The notes under the pieces were generated by a model. It was not told the DNA's origin, searched no databases, and saw only the letters and a program-made list of their open reading frames with translations. From positions 1-9,814 of the forward strand of contig JAAZIZ010000335.1 in assembly GCA_012800565.1 (NCBI GenBank): 9,814 nt of DNA, written 5' to 3'. This DNA is from Lentisphaerota bacterium. Lineage in GTDB: Bacteria > Verrucomicrobiota > Lentisphaeria > Oligosphaerales > Oligosphaeraceae. Shown piece after piece: positions 1-6,268 of the stretch (position 1 is the stretch's first letter; every line of letters begins with the position of its first letter). Made by a program: the position numbers and the translations under genes.

Positions 1-411
1 GAGAGTTTCCCGCGGGAGGCTTTGAAAAATACCTTGATTCTTGCGCCCAAGTACTCACGGGCAGTCTGCCATCAGCGGATCGAACAGCGTCTGGACCAGC
101 GTCTGGACCAAGGCCTGGTGGAGGAAGTGGAACGTTTGCACCAGCAGGGACTTTCCTGGGAAAAGATGGACTGGCTGGGGCTGGAATACCGCTATCTGGC
201 CAAGTACCTCCAGGGACAGCTGAGCTGGTCTGAGATGCGGCAGACGCTGCTGGCCCGCATCCGGCAGTTCTGCAAGCGTCAGGATATCTGGTTCCGGAAA
301 ATGGAACGTGAGGGCAAGCAGATTCACTGGCTGCCAGAAGGTGATTTCTCGCTGGCCTGCCGCCTGACTGAGGAGTGGCTCGCCGGCCAGAGAGATTTTT
401 GCACTAAATGA
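1..411 (+). CDS. miaA: tRNA dimethylallyltransferase, 3' part only
   Basis: MiaA transfers a dimethylallyl group to the N6 of A37 in tRNAs that read UNN codons. The frame is open from base 1, so 136 C-terminal codons of a protein usually about 300 residues long are visible; the TTG at 22 is internal, not the start. Recognisable family features are HQRIEQRLDQRLDQGLVEEV (bases 70-129), which aligns without gaps to the E. coli segment RIEQRFHQML..GF, then GLEYRYLAKYLQGQLS (178-225), and the late KRQxxWFR motif (274-297). The motif reads KRQDIWFRK, with I where T is common. The P-loop and catalytic N-terminus lie upstream of the window. It ends 40 bp before the DUF4838 gene with no clear terminator between, so read-through is possible although the functions are unrelated. 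Identification is confident from the C-terminal pattern. Confidence 0.92.
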   Translation, partial: ESFPREALKNTLILAPKYSRAVCHQRIEQRLDQRLDQGLVEEVERLHQQGLSWEKMDWLGLEYRYLAKYLQGQLSWSEMRQTLLARIRQFCKRQDIWFRKMEREGKQIHWLPEGDFSLACRLTEEWLAGQRDFCTK

Positions 412-451
412 GACTTTCTGTCGATTATCATACCAACTAAGAGGAGTATTC

Positions 452-2812
452 ATGCTGAAAAAAATCCTGTCCTGTCTGCTGTTAATCACGGTTACCGTTT
501 TCGCGCAACGTTTCCTGCCGGATTGGCAGAACGCCGCCATCATCCTGCCTGAAAAACCCAACATTGTGCAGGGTTTTGCGGCTGAGGAGCTGCAGAAGCA
601 CCTGGCCTTGATCGGCGGTGTGCAGCTGAAAATCCAGCGTGGCGGCAGCGCGGCTTTCCCGCTCTTTGTCGGAACTTTGCCGCCGGGCCGGGAGCAACCG
701 CTGGCCCCGGAGGAGGCGCTTTGGCAGATCAGCCCGCAGGGCTGCTGGTTCTGCGGCGATGACACTCCCAGTTCGGAACTGAAAAACCGGGTGCCGGTGG
801 CAGGAGTCTGCCGGCTGCAAAAACTGGGTACTCTGACCGCTGTCTACGATTTCCTGGAGCAGCAGTTTCAGGTGCGCTGGATTGAACCCGGCGATGGCGG
901 CATCGCCTTTCCGGCAGTCACCGAGTTGTCGCTGCAGGCTGGGCAGGGCGGCTGGGTGCCATCCATTCCCAAGCGGGGACTGCGGCTGGGAATCGCGCCT
1001 TTCAAGAGTTACAACCAGGATTTACCCGAGGCTTTCCAGCTGACTGCTGAGCAATGGGAGAAGTGGAATAACGAGGTGTCGGTCTGGAGCAAGCGCATGC
1101 GCATGGGCTCGCATCTGCCGATGCAGTACGGACATGCTTTTACCACCTGGTGGAACAAGTATGGTGAACAGCATCCGGAGTATTTTGCCGAGGTGAAAGG
1201 CAAGCGTGCACCTACGCGGCCGAAGATGCCTGATACCATCAAGATGTGCGTCAGCAATCCCGGTCTGCATCGTCAGATCATTGAGAACTGGTTGGCCGGT
1301 AATCCGCGTTCGAAGTTTATCAATGTCTGCGAAAATGACTGGGGGGACTTTTGCGAATGCACAGAGTGCCGCAAACTTGATATGCCCCCGCCGCCCGGAA
1401 AATCCTGGGATTATGACCTCAGTGACCGCTATCTGTATTTTGCCAATCAGGTACAGAAGCTGGCGGCTGAGCACGATCCTGAGGTCACTGTCTGCACTTA
1501 CGCCTACAGCGTGTACCGTTTCCCGCCTCGGCGCGAGAAAGCCGATCCGCGCCTGATTATCGGCTTTGTGCCCGGTATGTTCGCTTTCGAGGCGACCGAC
1601 CGGATGTACAAGGAATGGAATGCCGCCGGTGCCCGCCAGCTGTTCCTGCGCCCGAATTGCCAGCACAGCAACACCAGCCTGCCCATGGGCTTCGAGAAGC
1701 TGATGTTCGATTTCTTTCAGCTCGGGGTCAGGAACGGCATCGTCGGCACCGACTACGACTCCATCCATCATTTCTGGGCCAATACCGGTATTTCAGATTA
1801 TATCCTGGCCCGGGCTCATTGCTACCCGGATAAAACCTTCGCAGAACTGGAGGAGGAGTACTATTCCGCCTACGGGCCGGCTGCCGCCGATATCCGCGAA
1901 TATTACCAGTACTGGCGCAATGAAGTCTGGGAAAAACGCCTGATGCCAAACCGTGAGACCATTGCCGAACGGGGAAGATACGGGAATTTCCGGCGCGGAC
2001 TGATGTGGGATTTGCATAAATATTACTCGGAACAGGATTTCGAACTGATGGACCGCATCCTGGACCGGGCTGCCGCCCGGGAGGGCCTGGAGGCCCAAGT
2101 CACTGCAAGACTGCAGCGCCTGCGCTTGAGCAATCAGCATAATCTGCTGTTGTACAAGGCCATCACCGCGCCAGTCGAGAAGAAGTTTACCCGTTCCCGT
2201 GAATTGCTGACTTTCCGGTTGGCCAATAAGGACAACCTGAATCTCGACTGGCGCACGCAACTGGTCAGCATTGAACGCAGCTTCGGAGACCTGGCCGGCA
2301 CTTATGCCATCTGGAATTTCCGTGACTATGCCGATTTCCAGTCCATGCCTGAAAAATGGTTCTTCAAGATCGACTCCGAAGACCTGGGGCTGAAGGAAAA
2401 ATGGGAATTGACCCCCGGCGGGCAGATCACCTCGACCTGGGAGCCGATCAAGATCACCTCCGGCTGGGAACAGCAGGAGGGTTCCGGCATGCATCCGAAA
2501 CTGCTTGAATTGCTGAAAGAATATGACGGCATCGGCTATTATGGCCAGACGGTCAAAATCAATCCGGACTGGAAGGGCAAGGAGATCGCTCTGCTCTTCG
2601 GTGCCGTCGATGAATCCTGCTGGGTCTGGGTCAACGGTAAGGCGGCCGGCGAACGGATTTTCAAAAATAGCGATGACTGGAAAGTTCCCTTTGCCATCCG
2701 CATCGACCATTGTATTGATTGGGAAGCGCCCCAGCAGACTGTCGTGGTGCGGGTGCACGACCGCGGCGGCCAGGGCGGAATCTGGAAACCGGTGGCCGTG
2801 GTGATGAAATAA
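452..2812 (+). CDS. Secreted DUF4838 protein, probable GH163-like glycan hydrolase
   Basis: Predicted secreted glycoside-hydrolase-like protein of 786 residues. Residues 1-18 form a Sec signal peptide (KK, then a hydrophobic core, probable cleavage after VFA); no lipobox is evident. Residues about 27-165 resemble the alpha/beta domain that precedes the barrel in GH67/GH20-type enzymes (AAEELQKHLALIGGV). Residues about 170-470 are the DUF4838 barrel: HPEYFAEVKGKR (241-252), MCVSNP (265-270) and the hallmark ENDWGDFCECTEC (294-306) with its CxCxxC cysteines. Residues about 480-600 look helical. Residues about 630-786 look like a beta-sandwich of the galactose-binding type (FGAVDESCWVWVNGK...). 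To my knowledge DUF4838 was the basis of CAZy family GH163, whose characterised members are endo-beta-N-acetylglucosaminidases acting on N-glycans; the exact substrate here is inferred. A GAGGAG ribosome site at 441-446 supports this start. It opens the putative operon. Confidence 0.85.
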   Translation: MLKKILSCLLLITVTVFAQRFLPDWQNAAIILPEKPNIVQGFAAEELQKHLALIGGVQLKIQRGGSAAFPLFVGTLPPGREQPLAPEEALWQISPQGCWFCGDDTPSSELKNRVPVAGVCRLQKLGTLTAVYDFLEQQFQVRWIEPGDGGIAFPAVTELSLQAGQGGWVPSIPKRGLRLGIAPFKSYNQDLPEAFQLTAEQWEKWNNEVSVWSKRMRMGSHLPMQYGHAFTTWWNKYGEQHPEYFAEVKGKRAPTRPKMPDTIKMCVSNPGLHRQIIENWLAGNPRSKFINVCENDWGDFCECTECRKLDMPPPPGKSWDYDLSDRYLYFANQVQKLAAEHDPEVTVCTYAYSVYRFPPRREKADPRLIIGFVPGMFAFEATDRMYKEWNAAGARQLFLRPNCQHSNTSLPMGFEKLMFDFFQLGVRNGIVGTDYDSIHHFWANTGISDYILARAHCYPDKTFAELEEEYYSAYGPAAADIREYYQYWRNEVWEKRLMPNRETIAERGRYGNFRRGLMWDLHKYYSEQDFELMDRILDRAAAREGLEAQVTARLQRLRLSNQHNLLLYKAITAPVEKKFTRSRELLTFRLANKDNLNLDWRTQLVSIERSFGDLAGTYAIWNFRDYADFQSMPEKWFFKIDSEDLGLKEKWELTPGGQITSTWEPIKITSGWEQQEGSGMHPKLLELLKEYDGIGYYGQTVKINPDWKGKEIALLFGAVDESCWVWVNGKAAGERIFKNSDDWKVPFAIRIDHCIDWEAPQQTVVVRVHDRGGQGGIWKPVAVVMK

Positions 2813-2884
2813 TACTTCGCAAGGAAAGGTCTGACTTCAGAACGCCCGGAGCAGGAAACCGCAAACACAAACTCAGGAGAAGAT

Positions 2885-3682
2885 ATGAAAATCGCTTTGT
2901 CGGCTTTGATTGCCGGAAATCTCACTATGCCGGAATTCCTGCAGCAGGCCAAGGACTGCGGCTATGATGCAGTGGAATTGGCGCTGCGACCGGCACCGGA
3001 AGCAGCCTTGAACTTCCAGACCAGCGACGCACAGCTCGCAGAAATCAAACAGCAGGCGGCGGATTTGGGATTGTCTATTGCGTCCATGACCATCAGTGCG
3101 CCTTCAGGCAACCTCCTCCAGGACGGACAGAGCGGTGACGAGGGCGTCACCTGGGCAATCCGCGGCCTGGAGTGCGCAGCCAAACTCGGCGCCAAGGTCT
3201 GCCTGCATACCTTGGGACGGCTGTCGCCGGAGCTCTATTACGAGGATGCATACCGGAATGCCATCGCCGCAGGGAAAAAAATTGCCGCGGCGGCGGAGAA
3301 AATCGGCGTCACTTTTGCAGTTGAGTTTGTCTGGAATGGTTTTCTGTTCAGCCCGCTGGAAATGCGGAATTTCCTGGACAGCATCAACAGCCCGCGGGTC
3401 GGATTCTATTTCGACCCTGGCAATATGGCCGTCTTTCAATTCCCGCAGCACTGGGTCCGGGCCCTGGGGTCACGCATTAAGCACGTCCACCTCAAAGACT
3501 GGAAGGGCGGCCCCTTGAACGGTACTTGGACCGCATTGCTGGCCGGTGAGGTGAATTTCCCGGTGGTGATGCAGGAGTTGCGCCGGGCCGGCTATGCCGG
3601 ACCTCTGGTCTCGGAAGTCGCCCCGTCCCTGGCGTCATTCGCCGAGACGGCCAGCGCAATGCGTAAAATTGCGGCAATGTAA
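2885..3682 (+). CDS. Sugar phosphate isomerase/epimerase (xylose isomerase-like TIM barrel)
   Basis: A 265-residue AP-endonuclease-2/xylose-isomerase-like TIM barrel of normal length for the family. Such proteins interconvert sugars or sugar acids using one or two divalent metals; individual substrates vary widely and cannot be read from the sequence. Probable metal ligands sit at the expected strand ends: E31 or H108 (CLHTLGR) early, E147 (VEFVWNGF), D177 (FYFDPGN), H200/H202 (IKHVHLKDW) and E244 (SEVAP). The E-D-H-E spacing matches the tagatose/psicose 3-epimerase and inosose/IolE-like groups. There is no signal peptide, so it is cytoplasmic. An AGGAGA site at 2875-2880 lies 4 nt before the ATG. 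It follows the DUF4838 gene after 72 bp and precedes the deacetylase-like gene by 15 bp, which suggests cotranscription and a role on sugars released by the neighbouring enzymes (inference). Confidence 0.88.
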   Translation: MKIALSALIAGNLTMPEFLQQAKDCGYDAVELALRPAPEAALNFQTSDAQLAEIKQQAADLGLSIASMTISAPSGNLLQDGQSGDEGVTWAIRGLECAAKLGAKVCLHTLGRLSPELYYEDAYRNAIAAGKKIAAAAEKIGVTFAVEFVWNGFLFSPLEMRNFLDSINSPRVGFYFDPGNMAVFQFPQHWVRALGSRIKHVHLKDWKGGPLNGTWTALLAGEVNFPVVMQELRRAGYAGPLVSEVAPSLASFAETASAMRKIAAM

Positions 3683-3697
3683 ATCAGAGGATATGAT

Positions 3698-4783
3698 ATG
3701 CTCAAAATTCTCTTCCCTTTCCACGGTGCGGTCTTGAACCGCTGTCACGGACAGCAGGATGCCCGGGGATTGACCATAGAAGTCTGCGGCACCGCCCCGA
3801 TTTGCGCCGAAGTCAGTGTCAACGGCCAGCCGGCCCGGCGCAAGGGCGAGCTCTTCTTCGCCAAGGTACTGCTGCAGAGCTTCACTACCGATATCACTGC
3901 CAGCTGCGCCGGCGTGACCGGCCGCAGCGAGCAGTCAGTCCGGGTCGTCTGGGATAAAAACTCCCGCCGGCGCTACCGGGTCTCCATCGATGATAATTCG
4001 TTTTTCCTGCGCGACCTCTGGCAAAAGCGCCCCCAGGACTTGTTCAGCAATCATTACCTGGCCATCCTGAAACGCCTGCATGATGAATTCGGAGCCAAGT
4101 ACACCCTGAATCTGTTCTTCTCCACCCCGGAGAAGGATTTCGATCTGACGATGATGCCGGATGCCTGGAAAAATCAGTTCGCCGACAACAGCGACTGGCT
4201 GAAGATGACCTGGCATGCAAACAATGAATTCCCGGACCGGCCCTATCAGTACGCCAGCCCGGAAAAAGTCGGCGCTGATTTTGACCAGGTCCAGGCCGAA
4301 ATCGTGCGCTTCGCCGGCGAGAGCTGCTTCTGTCCGCCGACCATCGTGCACTGGGGTGAAATCCTGCCTTCCGTGCTGCCGGCCCTCTATCAGCGCGGCG
4401 TGCGCGTCCTGAGCGGATACTTCAATCGTTGCGAACAGCGCTACAACGTCAGCAATGGCCTTGATGAGGTGCGCTGCCATTACCTCAACAGTCACGATGC
4501 ACTGATGGACTTCGACAGCGGCATCGTGTTCAGCCATACCGATATCGTGGTTAACTGCACGCCTTTAGAACAAATCGTGCCCACCCTCAGCCAATATGTC
4601 GATGATCCAGACAATGCTGAGGTGATGGACATCCTGACCCATGAGCAGTACTTCTGGCCCTTCTATTTCAACTACCTCCCCGATCACGAGCAGCGCATGG
4701 CGGCCGCTTTCCGTTTCCTCCGGGACAACGGTTATGAGCCGGTCTGGCTGCACGAAGGGTTGCTGGGGGTCGAACGCGCTTAA
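3698..4783 (+). CDS. Polysaccharide deacetylase-like (NodB-fold candidate) protein
   Basis: A 361-residue cytoplasmic-looking protein with no signal peptide. Residues 1-85 look like a small beta domain (VEVNGQPARRKGELFF-type strands). From about residue 92 the pattern resembles divergent NodB/polysaccharide-deacetylase folds: YRVSIDDNSFFLRDL (SIDD at 96-99, place of the catalytic/metal Asp motif), then TWHANNEFPDRPY (171-183) where the HxxxH metal motif would fall but with E177 as the second residue, VHWGE (217-221), and THEQYF (314-319) late in the barrel. I recall similar SIDDN / HA..EFPDRPY proteins as uncharacterised in Clostridia, Bacteroidetes and Lentisphaerae. If active it would hydrolyse an N- or O-acetyl group or a related bond; this is inferred from motif order only. 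The start is supported by CAGAGGA at 3685-3691. It is 15 bp behind the isomerase/epimerase gene, hence probably the same transcript. Downstream lies the mobile element. Confidence 0.6.
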   Translation: MLKILFPFHGAVLNRCHGQQDARGLTIEVCGTAPICAEVSVNGQPARRKGELFFAKVLLQSFTTDITASCAGVTGRSEQSVRVVWDKNSRRRYRVSIDDNSFFLRDLWQKRPQDLFSNHYLAILKRLHDEFGAKYTLNLFFSTPEKDFDLTMMPDAWKNQFADNSDWLKMTWHANNEFPDRPYQYASPEKVGADFDQVQAEIVRFAGESCFCPPTIVHWGEILPSVLPALYQRGVRVLSGYFNRCEQRYNVSNGLDEVRCHYLNSHDALMDFDSGIVFSHTDIVVNCTPLEQIVPTLSQYVDDPDNAEVMDILTHEQYFWPFYFNYLPDHEQRMAAAFRFLRDNGYEPVWLHEGLLGVERA

Positions 4784-4786
4784 CCA

Positions 4787-4805
4787 CGGTCCTGGCTCCG
4801 GACCG
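4787..4805 (+). terminator. Short hairpin just after the deacetylase-like gene
   Basis: CGGTCC at 4787-4792 pairs with GGACCG at 4800-4805 (6 bp, 7-nt loop), beginning 4 nt after the TAA. No T-run follows, so it is not a convincing intrinsic terminator. It could be an mRNA 3'-end stabiliser or chance. It belongs to the native flank, not to the inserted element. Confidence 0.25.
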
Positions 4806-4817
4806 GCAGCACAAACC

Positions 4818-4825
4818 ATAAATTC
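4818..4825. repeat. Target-site duplication, left copy
   Basis: ATAAATTC lies directly outside the left inverted repeat and is identical to 5271-5278 directly outside the right one. An 8-bp direct repeat abutting both ends is the normal footprint of transposition. Confidence 0.85.
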
Positions 4826-4838
4826 GTTAATGTGCGAA
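4826..4838 (+). repeat. Left terminal inverted repeat
   Basis: GTTAATGTGCGAA, perfect inverse of 5258-5270; weaker similarity extends to 4849. Confidence 0.85.
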
Positions 4839-4901
4839 ATCTACTGATGAATATCATCTTTAAGGAGGCGCATGTAGCTCAGGCTTTTGTCTCGTCCTTA
4901 A

Positions 4902-4925
4902 CAGGGCTTGGGTGGTTGAGGGGGC
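4902..4925 (+). repeat. CAGGGCTTGGGTG repeat module, copy 1
   Basis: This 24-nt stretch inside the mobile element matches 9660-9682 at 22 of 24 aligned columns (13 identical bases, then one mismatch and one 1-nt gap). It is a dispersed short module with no coding meaning that I can see. Confidence 0.55.
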
Positions 4926-4937
4926 CTCTGGGTGGAG

Positions 4938-4964
4938 AAAGCCCAACGGGGCATGACATACCAG
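4938..4964 (+). repeat. REP-like module, forward copy
   Basis: AAAGCCCAACGGGGC followed by ATGACATACCAG. The core GCCC-AACG-GGGC can form a small hairpin. An inverted copy lies at 5184-5211 with 25 of 28 columns identical. Very similar CCCAACGGGGC...ACATACCAG units are, from memory, scattered through planctomycete and related genomes and often misannotated as short proteins. Confidence 0.7.
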
Positions 4965-5001
4965 GGCAACGCCGAGGGCGAAAGTCCTCCGGGGACAAGG
5001 G

Positions 5002-5023
5002 CTGCGGGAGCAAGCTCCCGCAG
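5002..5023. repeat. Strong palindrome 1 (10-bp stem, AA loop)
   Basis: CTGCGGGAGC (5002-5011) pairs perfectly with GCTCCCGCAG (5014-5023) around AA. No T-tract follows. It is REP-like and shares the GCAAGC centre with the palindrome 6 bp downstream. Confidence 0.75.
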
Positions 5024-5028
5024 GGAAA

Positions 5029-5046
5029 GCGGCAGCAAGCTGCCGC
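5029..5046. repeat. Strong palindrome 2 (8-bp stem, AA loop)
   Basis: GCGGCAGC (5029-5036) pairs perfectly with GCTGCCGC (5039-5046) around AA. It has the same GCAAGC centre as palindrome 1 but a different arm sequence. Confidence 0.72.
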
Positions 5047-5151
5047 ACTCCATGTGCCCTTACGCCCTGTTTATATCGCTTTGCAGGAAAATTGGGTTGC
5101 AACGGTGGCAGAAAACTTTTTCGCTACATTTCTGCTGCCAATTGTGCCTGT

Positions 5152-5180
5152 CGGAGGCGCTATCTGGAGGAGCGCCTCTG
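5152..5180. repeat. GAGGCGC hairpin in the mobile element
   Basis: GAGGCGCT (5154-5161) pairs with AGCGCCTC (5171-5178) around a 9-nt loop; one G-T and one C-G pair extend it to 5152/5180. It directly precedes the inverted REP-like module. Confidence 0.6.
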
Positions 5181-5183
5181 GCG

Positions 5184-5211
5184 CTGGTATATCACGCCCC
5201 GTTGGGGCTTT
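5184..5211 (-). repeat. REP-like module, inverted copy
   Basis: Read on the minus strand it is AAAGCCCCAACGGGGC, then GTGATATACCAG, matching 4938-4964 with two substitutions and one extra C. Its own GCCCC-GTT-GGGGC hairpin is intact (5196-5208). Confidence 0.7.
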
Positions 5212-5257
5212 TAGCCACTTCGCGGCTTAAGTCAAATCTCTCTTCCCATCACAAAAC

Positions 5258-5270
5258 TTCGCACATTAAC
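5258..5270 (-). repeat. Right terminal inverted repeat
   Basis: TTCGCACATTAAC, perfect inverse of 4826-4838; weaker similarity extends inward to 5247. Confidence 0.85.
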
Positions 5271-5278
5271 ATAAATTC
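5271..5278. repeat. Target-site duplication, right copy
   Basis: ATAAATTC, identical to 4818-4825. Only 6 bases separate it from the ATG of the ABC ATPase gene. Confidence 0.85.
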
Positions 5279-5284
5279 TGCCGT

Positions 5285-6268
5285 ATGCACATCAGAATCA
5301 GCCATCTGAGCCGATCATTCAAGAATGTCAAGGCGGTCAACGACCTGTCTTTCGAATTCTCGTCGGGGAATGTTTTTGGCTTTATCGGCCCTAATGGTGC
5401 CGGCAAGACTACCACCATCAGGATTATGGCCAGCATGGACATGCCGGATGCGGGTGATGTATTCTTTGATGATATCTCAGTGGTGAATTATCCGGAGGAA
5501 GTCCGGAAACTGATCGGCTATATGCCCGATGCACTGCCGGGATTCACAGACATTCAGGTCTGGGAATATCTGGATTTTTTCGCCCGCAGTTTTGGTTTGC
5601 AGGGCCGCCGTCGCCGCCAGACCTTGGCCGAGATTGAGGAATTCACCTCCCTGGGTGAAATACGGGAAAAGAGCATCGCCAGCTTGTCAAAAGGCATGAA
5701 GCAGCGGGTCAGTCTGGCCCGGGCCCTGGTCCATAATCCGCAAGTGCTGATTATGGATGAGCCGGCCGCCGGACTCGACCCCCGGGCCCGCCTGGAATTG
5801 CGCAGCCTGCTCAAGATTCTCGCCTCCCAGGGGAAAGCGATTTTGCTCAGCAGCCATATCCTGAGTGAGCTGCAGGATATCTGCAATGGCGCGGTCATTA
5901 TTGAGCAGGGGCGGCTGCTTTCAGCCGGAACCATCCCGCAACTGCTCTCGCAAGTGCAACGGCAAGCCGTGCCGGAAGTCAGCGACGACGCGGTCAGTGC
6001 TGAGCCGGACGGCCAGTTGCTGCTGGTTATCCGCTGCCTGCATGACAGCGAGGCCGTGCGGCTGAAATTGCTGGAACATCCTGCCGTGCAGAACGTGATT
6101 CTGGAGCCTGGTCACATTGTCCAGGCCCAGGTCAAGTGCACGGACGCGGAAATCCCCGCCCTGATGGGCACGCTGTTTGCGGCCGGTCTGCCCATCATCG
6201 GTTTCACCCGGCAGGAACTTGGTCTGGAGGAGCTTTTTATGCGAATCACTTCCGGGAAAGTACAATGA
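5285..6268 (+). CDS. ABC transporter ATP-binding protein (ABC-2 type)
   Basis: A 327-residue cytoplasmic ATPase subunit that powers the membrane protein encoded next to it. All nucleotide-binding motifs are intact: Walker A GPNGAGKTT (35-43), YMPD at 79-82 in the Q-loop place (D instead of Q, a variation usual in ABC-2 ATPases), signature LSKGMKQR (134-141), Walker B VLIMDEP (154-160), D-loop AGLD (162-165) and switch His H191. Residues about 215-327 form a C-terminal extension, as in ABC-2 ATPases of the CcmA/NatA/Gld type. The ATG at 5285 gives a normal N-terminus (ISHLSRSFKNVKAVNDLSF) but lacks a Shine-Dalgarno sequence; the mobile element's right target copy ends 6 bp upstream, and removing the element would not restore a site. 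The stop overlaps the next start (ATGA), so the two are translationally coupled. The transported substrate is unknown. Confidence 0.93.
   Translation: MHIRISHLSRSFKNVKAVNDLSFEFSSGNVFGFIGPNGAGKTTTIRIMASMDMPDAGDVFFDDISVVNYPEEVRKLIGYMPDALPGFTDIQVWEYLDFFARSFGLQGRRRRQTLAEIEEFTSLGEIREKSIASLSKGMKQRVSLARALVHNPQVLIMDEPAAGLDPRARLELRSLLKILASQGKAILLSSHILSELQDICNGAVIIEQGRLLSAGTIPQLLSQVQRQAVPEVSDDAVSAEPDGQLLLVIRCLHDSEAVRLKLLEHPAVQNVILEPGHIVQAQVKCTDAEIPALMGTLFAAGLPIIGFTRQELGLEELFMRITSGKVQ

Larger units (their letters stand above)
4826..5270. mobile_element. 445-bp MITE-like non-autonomous element
   Basis: The element starts GTTAATGTGCGAA (4826-4838) and ends with its exact reverse complement TTCGCACATTAAC (5258-5270). 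Beyond these 13 bp the ends still agree at 7 of the next 11 positions (both continue to TGATG), giving about 24-bp imperfect terminal repeats with 20 matches. An exact 8-bp direct repeat, ATAAATTC, abuts each end. No transposase-sized gene is inside; the reading frames there translate palindromic repeats and look spurious. The interior holds two inverted copies of a 27-28 nt REP-like module, two adjacent GCAAGC-centred palindromes and a GAGGCGC hairpin. The 8-bp duplication fits several insertion sequence families (for example IS66, IS6, IS1595, ISL3), but the ends do not let me assign one. It sits between the deacetylase-like gene and the ABC ATPase, ending 14 bp before that start codon. It explains nearly all of the 501-bp gene-free stretch 4784-5284. 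Confidence 0.82.

Noticed and set aside
85..108. Perfect 12-bp tandem repeat CAGCGTCTGGAC in miaA
   Set aside because: The encoded QRLDQRLD aligns without gaps to the E. coli MiaA segment, so nothing has been inserted; it is probably a coincidence of a helical heptad-like sequence.
399..428. Possible promoter (TTGCAC, 18-nt spacer, GATTAT) before the DUF4838 gene
   Set aside because: Only 3/6 and 4/6 matches to the sigma-70 boxes, and the sigma preferences of this organism are unknown.
1793..2758. Minus-strand open frame (321 codons) opposite the DUF4838 gene
   Set aside because: Shadow of the + strand coding sequence; no ribosome site or family pattern.
4874..4883. GTAGCTCAGG, a tRNA D-arm-like string
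   Set aside because: No acceptor, anticodon or T-arm pairing follows, and it is inside the mobile element.
4832..5230. 132-codon open frame filling most of the mobile element, with a GTG start inside the left terminal repeat
   Set aside because: It has no ribosome site at its start, its translation is read from palindromes and REP-like modules (GHDIPGQRRG, GCGSKLPQGKRQQAAA), and it shows no domain. Likely a typical spurious repeat-derived protein.
4932..5309. 125-codon open frame across the right half of the element into the ABC gene
   Set aside because: It crosses the element boundary and the ABC start codon in another frame; no ribosome site or recognisable protein pattern.
6136..6264. 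43-codon upstream extension of the permease frame
   Set aside because: It lies wholly inside the ATPase gene, and the ATGA overlap at 6265 gives a normal coupled start and a normal N-terminus.
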